Source: Nocardioides pinisoli (GTDB taxonomy: Bacteria; Actinomycetota; Actinomycetes; Propionibacteriales; Nocardioidaceae). From it: 64,000 bases of DNA. The translations under genes were made by a program, and so were the position numbers. The DNA is taken from the NCBI RefSeq assembly GCF_024199985.1, contig NZ_JANARS010000011.1:62001-126000 (forward strand). The letters are read 5' to 3'. Positions 33,459-41,900 of this stretch are shown piece after piece (position 1 is the first letter of the stretch; each line of letters starts with the position of its first letter). The notes beneath the pieces are model-generated. The model searched no databases. It saw nothing but the letters and a program-made list of their open reading frames with translations, and was not told where the DNA came from.

Positions 33459-35858
33459 TCAGCCTCGCCCGTTGCCGTTGCCGCGGCCCCTGTTGCCGTT
33501 GTTGCCGTTGCCGTTGCCGTTGCCACCGCCGTTGCCGCCGTTGTCGGTGGACGGCGGGGGAGGCACGTAGCCCGTCGAGGTGTAGAGCGTGACGGTGTCG
33601 CCGCTGCTCAGCTGTGCTCCACCCTCGGGCGAGGTGTAGGCGACGAGACCGGCCCCGGTCTCGGAGTTGACCTCACCGCCGTCGGCGACGGTGAAGCCGG
33701 CGCCCTCGAGGGTCGCGGTCGCAGCCTCGACGCTCTGGCCCGCCACGTCGGGCACGGTGCTGAGCACGCCGGCGATCTGGTCGCCGGGCGGCGCCTGGAA
33801 GTCCTCGTAGGGGAGCTTGGGTGAGGCCGCTGCCATCGCCTCGCCCCAGATCGGTCCGGCGACCGTCGAGCCGAACGCCTCGTAGATCGGGACGCCGCCG
33901 ACGGTCTGGCCGTTGAGGCTGACCCACTCGCCGAACTGGTTGGCGCCGGCCACCATGGCCGCCGTCGCGATGGTGGGCGTGTAGCCGGCGAACCACACCG
34001 ACATGTTGTTCTGGTTGGTGCCGGTCTTGCCGGCCGACGGCTTGTCGATGGCCAGGGACGAGCCGAAGCCGCCGGGCTCCATCACGCCGCGCAGGATGTC
34101 GTTGACCGCGTCCGCGGTGGCGCCGGGCATGACCTGCTCGCACTCGGGGGCGAAGTCCTTGAGGACGCCTCCGGAGGAGTCGAGCACCTGGGTGACCGGA
34201 CGCGGCTCGCAGTGCAGACCGCGGGCGGCGAAGGTGGCGTACGCCTGGGCGATCTCGAGCGGGCTGCTGTCGGAGACGCCGAGGATCCACGACGGCACCT
34301 TCTGCGCCAGCGGGACCTTGACGCCCATCTCCTTCGCCAGCTCGAGCGGCTTGCACATGCCCGTCTGGGTCTCCAGCTGAGCGAAGAAGGTATTCACCGA
34401 CTGCTGCGTGCCGGAGTAGAGGTCGAACGTGCCCGACCCGGTGGAGTTGGAGACGTTCCAGCCCTCGCCGTCGCCGCGGTAGGGGCCGTCGCAGTTCTCG
34501 AACGCCTCGTCCGGGATCGTCATCTCCGGCGGGGAGTTGATCGTGGTGCTCAACGGGATGCCCTGGTTGATCGCCTCGGCGAGGACGAACACCTTGAAGG
34601 TCGAGCCGGCCTGGAAGCCGTTGGCGTCGCCGTACTTCTTGGGCACGACGTAGTTCAGGTAGGTCTCGCCGCCCGCCTTGTCCTTGCCCATCGGACGGGA
34701 CTGCGCGATCGCGCGTACGTCGCCGGTGCCGGGCTCGACCATCGCGAGGCCGCCGATGGCCTGGTCGGTCTGGAACACGTGGTTCGAGACCGCGTCGTCG
34801 GCGCCCTTCTGCATGTCGAGGTCGATCGTGGTGTTGATCGTGAGACCGCCGTTGTTGAGCGTGCGGCGACGCTCCTTCGGCGTGTCACCGAGCACCGGGT
34901 CCTTGAGCAGCCAGTTGACGACGTAGTCGCAGAAGAACGGCGCGCGCGACTGCTGGCAGCCGTTGGGCGACGTCTCGATCTTCAGCGTCTCCCCGATCGG
35001 GGTGCCCTTGAGGCGCTCGGCCTTCTTCTCGGTCAGGATGCCGAGCTGCGCCATGCGGTCGAGGACGACGTTGCGCCGGCTCTCGGCCCGCTCGGGGTTG
35101 TCGACCGGGTCGTAGCCGACGGGGTTCTTCACCAGGCCGGCGAGGGTGGCTGACTCGAGGAGGTTGAGGTCCTTGGCGTTCTTGGAGAAGAAGTGCCGTG
35201 CAGCCGACTGCACGCCGAAGGCGCCGTCGCCGAAGTAGGCGATGTTGAGGTAGCGCTCGAGGATCCAGTCCTTGGTGTGGTTCTTCTCGAACGCGATCGC
35301 GTAGCGCAGCTCGCGGATCTTGCGAGCGTAGGTCTCCTCGGTCGCCGCCTTGCGCTCCTCGTCGGTCTCCGCCTGGTAGAGCAGCGTCTGCTTCACCATC
35401 TGCTGGGTGATCGACGAGCCGCCCTGCACCGACCCGCCGTTGGCCTGGTTGGTGATGAAGGCCCGGAGCGTGCCCTTGAGGTCGAGGGCGCCGTGGTCGT
35501 AGAAGCGGTAGTCCTCGATCGCGACGATCGCTTTCACCATGGGCCGGGAGATCGAGGCCAGCGGCACGTTGATGCGGTTCTGGTCGTAGAGCGAGGCGAT
35601 CAGGTTGCCGTTGACGTCGTAGATCCGCGTCTTCTGCGACAGGTCCTTGGCCTCGAGCGACTCGGGGAGGTTGACCATGCCCTTGCTGACGTCCTTGGCC
35701 GCGACGCCGACCAGGCCCGCGAAGGGGATGGCCAGGCACGCGACGAGGACACCCATGACGACGGCGACGGCCGCCATCACGGCGAGGTGGGAGGCGACAC
35801 GACCGGCGTCGGGACGCCTCTGGGGGCGACCGAGGGAAGAGGACGAGCGTGAGGACAT
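33459..35858 (-). CDS. ponA2: Bifunctional class A penicillin-binding protein with PASTA domain, PonA2-like
   Basis: 799 residues. One membrane helix (about 25-50); GT51 transglycosylase (about 75-270: EDYRFYDHGALD, GGSSITQQMVKQ); transpeptidase with SxxK (STFK, about 415), SxN (SVN, about 485) and KTG (about 607); one PASTA domain (about 690-765); and an Asn/Gly-rich tail. It polymerises and cross-links peptidoglycan outside the membrane. The PASTA domain and the whiB4/phosphoesterase neighbours match mycobacterial PonA2. The ATG at 35858 is fixed by a TACTCT -10 ending 7 bases upstream. The (NG)n tail comes from tandem GTTGCC-type repeats at 33470-33545, prone to length change. Confidence 0.9.
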   Translation of the reverse strand: MSSRSSSSLGRPQRRPDAGRVASHLAVMAAVAVVMGVLVACLAIPFAGLVGVAAKDVSKGMVNLPESLEAKDLSQKTRIYDVNGNLIASLYDQNRINVPLASISRPMVKAIVAIEDYRFYDHGALDLKGTLRAFITNQANGGSVQGGSSITQQMVKQTLLYQAETDEERKAATEETYARKIRELRYAIAFEKNHTKDWILERYLNIAYFGDGAFGVQSAARHFFSKNAKDLNLLESATLAGLVKNPVGYDPVDNPERAESRRNVVLDRMAQLGILTEKKAERLKGTPIGETLKIETSPNGCQQSRAPFFCDYVVNWLLKDPVLGDTPKERRRTLNNGGLTINTTIDLDMQKGADDAVSNHVFQTDQAIGGLAMVEPGTGDVRAIAQSRPMGKDKAGGETYLNYVVPKKYGDANGFQAGSTFKVFVLAEAINQGIPLSTTINSPPEMTIPDEAFENCDGPYRGDGEGWNVSNSTGSGTFDLYSGTQQSVNTFFAQLETQTGMCKPLELAKEMGVKVPLAQKVPSWILGVSDSSPLEIAQAYATFAARGLHCEPRPVTQVLDSSGGVLKDFAPECEQVMPGATADAVNDILRGVMEPGGFGSSLAIDKPSAGKTGTNQNNMSVWFAGYTPTIATAAMVAGANQFGEWVSLNGQTVGGVPIYEAFGSTVAGPIWGEAMAAASPKLPYEDFQAPPGDQIAGVLSTVPDVAGQSVEAATATLEGAGFTVADGGEVNSETGAGLVAYTSPEGGAQLSSGDTVTLYTSTGYVPPPPSTDNGGNGGGNGNGNGNNGNRGRGNGNGRG

Positions 35859-35865
35859 GGGCACC

Positions 35866-35871
35866 AGAGTA
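35866..35871 (-). promoter_or_regulatory. -10 hexamer TACTCT, leaderless promoter of ponA2
   Basis: Reading leftward, TACTCT ends 7 bases before the ATG at 35858. The adjacent 35880-36050 stretch is unusually AT-rich for this genome and serves the divergent whiB gene. Confidence 0.65.
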
Positions 35872-35919
35872 CGGGGCGGACGCCTACCACCCGGAATTCC
35901 AGCCGCGCAGTCGAATAGT

Positions 35920-36054
35920 CACATCGGACTATACGAATTGAGCCACACGGTCCCTGTCTGGACCGGGGTAGTTCGTTTACTTTTTCATCACGAGTCGAGG
36001 ATGGCCGCTATGGGGGCGGCCGACCGGCTCGACAATCACCGTGGGGTTTGACTT
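35920..36054 (+). promoter_or_regulatory. AT-rich whiB promoter region
   Basis: This region contains GGTCC...GGACC (about 35950-35967), a TTTACTTTTTC run (about 35976) with a possible TACTTT -10, and the palindrome GGCCGC...GGCGGCC (about 36003-36021). AT-rich stretches such as TAGTCACATCGGACTATACG are uncommon in this window. The exact start site cannot be fixed. Confidence 0.4.
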
Positions 36055-36342
36055 ATGTGGGTCGAGGACTGGGCAGCACGCGCCGCGTGCAAGGGCGACA
36101 CTCCGGACGCGCTGTTCGTGCGTGGCGCGGAGCAGAACAAGGCGAAGCAGGTGTGCGCGGGGTGCCCCGTGCGGACCGAGTGCCTCGCCGAGGCGCTGGA
36201 CAACCAGATCGAGTGGGGTGTCTGGGGAGGCATGACCGAGCGTGAGCGCCGTGCGCTGCTCCGCCGTCGTCCCGGTTCGTCGTGGCGCACCATCCTGGAG
36301 ACCGCCCGCACCAAGGTCGAGACTCCCTCCGTCACGGTCTGA
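36055..36342 (+). CDS. whiB4: WhiB-family iron-sulfur transcription factor, WhiB4-like
   Basis: 95 residues with the four cluster cysteines Cys12, Cys34, Cys37 and Cys43 (CxxC at 34-37), the GVWGG turn (about 54-58) and a basic tail RRALLRRRPGSSW. WhiB proteins bind a redox- and NO-sensitive [4Fe-4S] cluster and partner with the primary sigma factor. The WhiB4 assignment rests on position: divergent from ponA2 and convergent with two ArsA-like ATPases, as around Rv3681c. It ends at the hairpin 36351-36377. Confidence 0.88.
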   Translation: MWVEDWAARAACKGDTPDALFVRGAEQNKAKQVCAGCPVRTECLAEALDNQIEWGVWGGMTERERRALLRRRPGSSWRTILETARTKVETPSVTV

Positions 36343-36350
36343 GACGTGCA

Positions 36351-36377
36351 GCGGCGAGTGAGGAACGAGCTCGCCGC
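36351..36377 (+). terminator. Hairpin terminator of whiB4
   Basis: GCGGCGAG (36351-36358) and CTCGCCGC (36370-36377) form an 8-bp stem with an 11-base loop, starting 9 bases after the stop. Confidence 0.65.
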
Positions 36378-36448
36378 GTGGGCACGGCCAGATCGAGCAA
36401 GACCCGCGGCTGAGGCACGAAGCCGCGATGGTCGCGTCGAGATCCCTT

Positions 36449-36608
36449 GTGGAGGCAACGCAATCTCAGGATTGCCTCGCCAGGCTCTCGCCGATCGCAC
36501 GCAGTCCGTCGAGGTCGTGGACGTCGCTGTGGAGGCAACGCAATCTCAGGATTGCCTCGCCAGGCTCTCGCCGATCGCACGCAGTCCGTCGAGGTCGTGG
36601 ACGTCGCT
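36449..36608. repeat. Perfect 80-bp tandem duplication
   Basis: 36449-36528 and 36529-36608 are identical over 80 bases. The second copy contains the last 63 coding bases (with stop) of the ArsA-like gene and 17 bases beyond it; the first copy is a non-coding duplicate downstream of that gene. Each copy carries a GCAATC...GATTGC hairpin at the stop codon. Confidence 0.95.
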
Positions 36609-37733
36609 CGCCATCGCGGGCACGACCGCGGTCGGCACCTTCGGGTGGGCGGCGGCGAAGCGCTCGCGCAGGTGCTGCTCGCGCTCGATGATGCGGACCC
36701 GGTCGGCGTGCAGCCGCAGCAGGCCGGCGGTCACGGACGAGGAGTCGCCCTGCTGGAGCCGGTCGGCGGCCGTGATCGCCGCCTCGGCCGACAGTGCGGT
36801 GCGTGCTGACGGGCTGGCCCGGTTGACGACCAGGCCGGCCAGCGGCATGTCGTCATCGGTGAGCCGCTCGACGAAGTAGGCCGCCTCCCGCAGCGCGTCG
36901 GGCTCTGGAGCCGCGACCACGACGAACGACGTGGCGTCCGCCTGCAGGAGCGCGAAGGTCTTATCGGCCCGCTGCCGGAAGCTGCCGAACAGGGTGTCGA
37001 GGGCCGTGACGAAGGTCTGCACGTCCTTGAGCATCTGGCCGCCCAGGATCTTGGCGAGGGCGTTGGTCACCACCGAGAAGCCGGCGGTCATCAACCGCGC
37101 CGGTCCGCGGGCGGGGGCGACGAGCAGGCGGATCAGCCGACCGTCGAGGAAGCTGGACAGCCGCTCGGGAGCGTCGAGGAAGTCGAGCGCCGAGCGCGAG
37201 GGCGGGGTGTCGACCACGATCAGGTCGTACCTGCCGTCGGCGAGCGCCTGACGGTGCAGCTGGCCCAGCTTCTCCATCGCCATGTATTCCTGCGTGCCGG
37301 CGAAGGAGCTCGACAGCGCGACGTAGAACGGGTTCTCGAGGATCTGCCTCGCCTTCTCCGGGCTGGCCTGCGACTCGACCACCTCGTCGAAGGTGCGCTT
37401 CATGTCGAGCATCATCGCGTCGAGCGACCCGCCCGCGTCCGCGCCGACCGACGGCACCGGTCGCGGGGTGTTGTCGAGCTGCTCGATGCCCATCGCCTGC
37501 GCGAGGCGCCGAGCCGGGTCGATCGTCAGCACGACGACCTTGCGGCCCCGCTCGGCGGCCCGCAGCGCGAGCGCCGCCGACGTCGTCGTCTTGCCGACCC
37601 CGCCCGCGCCGCAGCACACGATGATCTCGGTGCTCCGGTCGTCGAGCAGCGCGTCGATGTCGAGGACCGGGGCAGCGGCAGGTCGCGAGGAGGCGGTCGT
37701 CGCCGGAGTGGTGCTCATCGGGGTGATCTTCAT
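36546..37733 (-). CDS. ArsA/Get3-like ATPase (second of pair)
   Basis: 395 residues, SIMIBI-class P-loop ATPase. The deviant Walker A CGAGGVGKTTTS near residue 44 includes the signature Lys of the Get3/ArsA/MinD group; DPARRLAQAMG is switch I, and VVDTPPSRSALDFLD Walker B. It corresponds to Rv3680 of M. tuberculosis, which acts with Rv3679 as a two-component ATPase. Transport of arsenite is not implied: no metal-binding cysteine set or ArsB is seen. The start at 37733 overlaps the upstream gene's stop (ATGA). The last 21 codons lie in the 80-bp duplication, which leaves the reading frame intact. Confidence 0.88.
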   Translation of the reverse strand: MKITPMSTTPATTASSRPAAAPVLDIDALLDDRSTEIIVCCGAGGVGKTTTSAALALRAAERGRKVVVLTIDPARRLAQAMGIEQLDNTPRPVPSVGADAGGSLDAMMLDMKRTFDEVVESQASPEKARQILENPFYVALSSSFAGTQEYMAMEKLGQLHRQALADGRYDLIVVDTPPSRSALDFLDAPERLSSFLDGRLIRLLVAPARGPARLMTAGFSVVTNALAKILGGQMLKDVQTFVTALDTLFGSFRQRADKTFALLQADATSFVVVAAPEPDALREAAYFVERLTDDDMPLAGLVVNRASPSARTALSAEAAITAADRLQQGDSSSVTAGLLRLHADRVRIIEREQHLRERFAAAHPKVPTAVVPAMASDVHDLDGLRAIGESLARQS

Positions 37734-38755
37734 GCCATCCCCTGGAGGCGCAGCAGCTGGGCGAGCTCGACGAGGGCTCCCTGGTCGATGCCGCCGGCCA
37801 GGCGCGGGAGCTCGTAGGTCGGCACTCCCTCGGCCGCGACGAGCGCGCGCTGCTCGTCCTCGAGCTGTCGTCGTACGGCGTGGTCGCGCGCCTCTGCGAC
37901 GAGGGACTCCACCAGCCCCGCGTCGACGTCCACCCGCGCGCGCGTGAGGTCGGAGGTGACCGCGGTGGGGTCGACGGCGTCGTCGCGGACCAGCGCCAGA
38001 GCGCTCGGGCTGAGCTCCTGGGGGCGCACCAGGTTGACCACGACCCCGCCGACGGGGAGGCCTGCGGCCCGCAGCTCGGCGATACCGTCGGACGTCTCCT
38101 GCACGGGCATCTCCTCGAGGATCGTGACCACGTGCACGGCCGTGCGCGGCGAGCGCAGCAGCTCCATCACCTTGTCGGCCTGGGACTTGATGGGGCCGAC
38201 CTTGGCGAGCCCGGCCAGCTCGGAGTTGACGCCGAGGAACTGGCTGATGCGGCCCGTGGGTGGTGCGTCGAGCACCACGGCGTCGTAGGTGACCTGGTCC
38301 TTGTGCCGGCCGCCGCGGGGCCGCTGCACCGCCTCGTAGATCTTGCCGGTGAGGAGCACGTCGCGCACGCCGGGGGCGACGGTGGTGGCGAAGTCGATGG
38401 CACCGATGCGGTCGAGTGCCTTCCCGGCGCGCCCCAGCTTGTAGTACATCGAGAGGTACTCGAGCAGCGCCGACTCCGGGTCGATGTGCAGCGCGTGGAC
38501 CTGGCCGGCGCGGCCGTCCGCGTCGGGGGCCCCCTTGGCGATGCGGCGCTCCTCGTAGGGGAGCGGGTCGATGTCGAACATGCGCGCGATGCCCTGGCGA
38601 CCCTCGACCTCGCAGAGGAGCACGTTGCGCCCCGACGTCGCGAGCGCGAGGGCGAGCGCCGCGGCCACGGTGGTCTTCCCGGTCCCGCCTTTGCCGGTGA
38701 CGACGTGGAGGCGCACCTTCGGCCAGTCGACGGGACGGTCGGTGCTGGCGGTCAC
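37730..38755 (-). CDS. ArsA/Get3-like ATPase (first of pair)
   Basis: 341 residues. Walker A VVTGKGGTGKTTVAAAL (about 20, with the Get3-type KGGxGKT), CEVEGRQGIARMF switch region and VVLDAPPTGRISQFL Walker B. It corresponds to Rv3679; the conserved pair probably forms a heteromeric ATPase. The GTG at 38755 is chosen because a TATCCT -10 ends 6 bases before it. Its stop overlaps the second gene. The two copies share the fold but not close sequence, so each probably has its own role in the complex. Confidence 0.88.
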   Translation of the reverse strand: MTASTDRPVDWPKVRLHVVTGKGGTGKTTVAAALALALATSGRNVLLCEVEGRQGIARMFDIDPLPYEERRIAKGAPDADGRAGQVHALHIDPESALLEYLSMYYKLGRAGKALDRIGAIDFATTVAPGVRDVLLTGKIYEAVQRPRGGRHKDQVTYDAVVLDAPPTGRISQFLGVNSELAGLAKVGPIKSQADKVMELLRSPRTAVHVVTILEEMPVQETSDGIAELRAAGLPVGGVVVNLVRPQELSPSALALVRDDAVDPTAVTSDLTRARVDVDAGLVESLVAEARDHAVRRQLEDEQRALVAAEGVPTYELPRLAGGIDQGALVELAQLLRLQGMA

Positions 38756-38761
38756 GAGCCG

Positions 38762-38767
38762 AGGATA
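38762..38767 (-). promoter_or_regulatory. -10 hexamer TATCCT, leaderless promoter of the ArsA-like pair
   Basis: Reading leftward, TATCCT ends 6 bases before the GTG at 38755. Confidence 0.6.
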
Positions 38768-38852
38768 GCCAGCGGTCCGCGACGCCCCACCGGCGCTTCT
38801 AAGCGGGAACGCGCGTCTTTGTGTCCACGCCTTCCGTCTTTTGCTTGACCAC

Positions 38853-38866
38853 CAGACAAAAGTCTG
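38853..38866. promoter_or_regulatory. Inverted repeat CAGAC-aaaa-GTCTG, candidate operator
   Basis: A perfect 5+5 palindrome with an AAAA centre, about 110 bases before the giant secreted-protein gene. A TTGACC hexamer lies just upstream (38845-38850). The regulator is unknown. Confidence 0.4.
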
Positions 38867-38888
38867 TGAGCGTCCCTCGGAGACGGTC

Positions 38889-38904
38889 CGTGACCCACGT
38901 CACA
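38889..38904 (+). promoter_or_regulatory. CRP/GlxR-type binding site
   Basis: CGTGACCCACGTCACA fits the cAMP-receptor consensus TGTGA-N6-TCACA at 9 of 10 specified positions. It lies 70 bases before the ATG at 38975, suggesting carbon-source control of the secreted sugar-oxidising protein. Confidence 0.55.
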
Positions 38905-38974
38905 AGCGCAGTCATCCGCTGCCCGCGCGCCGCTCGAACACCTGCTCACCTGCTCGCCTTCTGGAGGCTCCGGG

Positions 38975-41900
38975 ATGTCCCTCACCACCTCGCCACGACC
39001 GATCGTCCGTCGGTCGTCCGTCGGCACCGCGCTGACCGCCGCGCTCGCGCTCGTCGGCAGCGTCCTGCTCGGCGTCGTCGCCGCCGTGCCCGCACAGGCC
39101 CACGAGGGCCACGGGCACGTGCTGATCTTCACCGAGGACGCCGCCGGCGACTGGCACGACGCTGCCATCGCGCAGGCGACGCCGAAGGTCGAGGCGGCTC
39201 TCGAGGCCGAGGGCATGGAGGTGACCGTCGTCCACAAGGAGACCGCCGGCGGCTCCGAGGCCGTGTTCACCGACGAGGGGCTGGCGCCCTTCGACGCGAT
39301 CCTCGTCTTCCAGGCCAACGGCGACCCATGGAACGCCTCCGAGAAGGCGGCGCTCGAGCGCTGGCAGGCGGCGGGCAACGGGATCGCAGCGGTGCACAAC
39401 GCGCTCGACATGCGCGGCAACTACCCCTGGTGGGACAACATGGTCGGCTCCCTGATGCCCGGCCACGCCCCCACCGGCACGGACCCCGGCCCGTCGGGCG
39501 TGGTGCGCAACGAGGACACGACCCACCCCTCCACCAAGCACTTCGAGGGCACCGAGGACGTGACGCGCTGGACGCGCAACGACGAGTGGTACAACTTCAG
39601 CAACAACGTGCGCGGCACCGCCCACGTGCTCCAGTCCATGGACGAGACCACCTACTCCGGCGGCAACATGGGCTACGACCACCCCATCACCTGGTGCAAG
39701 CCCTACGAGGGCGGCCGCTTCTGGGGCACCGCGCTGGGCCACTTCCCCTCGCACTACGACGAGCCCGACTTCATGGCCGAGCTCGTGGGCGGCATCAAGT
39801 ACGTCGCCGGGCTCGAGGAGGGCGACTGCGGCGGCACCGTGTGGAGCAACTACGAGCGCATCCCGCTCGACCAGAACACCTCGGCCCCCTTCGCGATCGA
39901 CGTCGCCGACGACGGCAAGGTCTTCTACACCGAGCTCGTCCGCGGCCAGCTGCGGATGTACGACCCGGAGTCGCAGGCGGTGACCACCGTCCTGTCGCTC
40001 CCGGTCTACTCCGGCGGTGAGGACGGCCTGCTCGGCGTCGCGCTCGACCCCGACTTCACGACCAACGGCCACATCTTCCTCTACCGCTCGGCGGAGTCCC
40101 CCAACAACGCAGATCCCGGCAACTTCTGGTCCACCGTCTCCCGCTTCACCTTCGAGAACGGGTCCGTCGACCCCGCCTCGGAGAAGGTGATCATCAAGAT
40201 CCCCGCCCGGCGCTTGCCCGACGAGCCCGGCCACACCGGCGGCGGCCTCGACATCGACGACGACGGCAACCTCTTCATCGGTGTCGGCGACGACGTCAAC
40301 CCCCACTCCGAGCCGTCCGGCGGCTACGCCCCGCTCTCCGAGCGCGCCGGCACCTTCCACGACGCCCGCGAGACCTCGGCCAACACCAACGACCTGCGCG
40401 GCAAGATCCTGCGCATCACGCCGGTCGACGAGCCGGGCGAGCCCGGCGCCGGCTCGAGCTACACCATCCCCGACGGCAACCTGTTCCCCGAGTCCGAGGA
40501 CGCCGGGCGCGACAAGACGCTGCCCGAGATCTACGCGATGGGCTTCCGCAACCCGTTCCGCTTCTCCATCGACAGCGAGACCGGCTGGCTGAGCATGGCC
40601 GACTACTCGCCCGACAACGGCACCGACGCCCCGGCCACCCGCGGCCCCGCCGGCATCGCCGAGTGGAACCTGATCAAGAGCCCGGGCAACTACGGCTGGC
40701 CGCTGTGCATGGGCGGCAACCACCAGGGCCAGAACCCCAACGGCGAGCCGTTCCGCGACGTCGACTACGGCACCACCACGCCGCTCAACCCGCCGGTCGT
40801 CGGTGACTACTTCGACTGCGCCAACCCGGTCAACGACTCGTCGCGCAACACCGGCCTGACCAACCTGCCCCCGGCCCGCGCCGCGGACATGTACTACGGC
40901 TACCGCCGCTCGTCGGTCGGCGCGATCCCGCAGGGCGGTGGCCTGGCCCCGATGGGTGGCCCGATCTACCGCTACGACGAGGAGCTCGAGTCCGACACGA
41001 AGTTCCCCGCGTCCTACGACGGCAAGCCCTTCTTCTACGACTGGGCGCGCAACAAGATGTACAACATCCAGCTCAAGGACCCGGCCGCCGCGCAGGGCAC
41101 CCAGGTGGAGAAGGTCAACCCGTTCCTGCCCAACGTGCCGTTCCTCGCGCCGATCGACTCCAAGTTCGGTCCCGACGGCTCGATGTACGTCCTCGACTGG
41201 GGCGGCGGCTACGGCCGTGACAACCCGACCTCGGGCCTCTACCGCATCGACTACATCAGCGGCTCGCGCTCGCCGGTCGCCCGCATCGACGCCACGCCCG
41301 ACTCCGGTCAGGCGCCCCTCGAGGTGACCTTCGACGGCAGCCGTTCCAGCGACCCCGAGGACGAGGAGCTCACCTACGCCTGGGACTTCGACGGCGACGG
41401 CACGACCGACGCCACCGGCGTCACCGCCACGCACACCTACGAGACGAACGGTGTCTTCGACGCCCGACTGACCGTCACCGACCCGGCCGACAAGAGCGGT
41501 ACGACGACGGTGCCGATCACGGTCGGCAACACCCGGCCCGTGGTCGAGCTCGAGGCCCCGCCCAACGGCGCGTTCTTCGACTTCGGCGACGAGATCAGCT
41601 GGAACGTCGAGGTCACCGACCCCGAGGAGGGTGACGACGTCGACCCGCAGGCGGTCGAGGTCCAGCCCGCCCTGGGCCACGACGACCACGCCCACCCGCT
41701 CAACGCCTCGCGCGGCCTCACCGGCTCGCACGTGACGAGCATCGGTGGCCACGCGGCCGACGAGAACATCTTCTACGCCGTCGACGCCCGCTACACCGAC
41801 ACCGGTGGCGTCGACGGGGCCGACAAGCTCCTGGGCTCCGACACCGCCGTGATCTTCCCGAAGCTGCGGCAGGCCGAGTGGTTCGACGCCAAGTCGGACA

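Noticed and set aside
36449..36608. CRISPR-like or mobile-element repeat
   Set aside because: It is a simple head-to-tail duplication that includes coding sequence. There are no terminal inverted repeats, target-site duplication or transposase.
36546..38755. Arsenite-resistance operon
   Set aside because: Only ArsA-like ATPases are present. ArsB, ArsC, ArsR and the ArsA cysteine set are missing, and synteny points to the Rv3679-Rv3680 pair instead.
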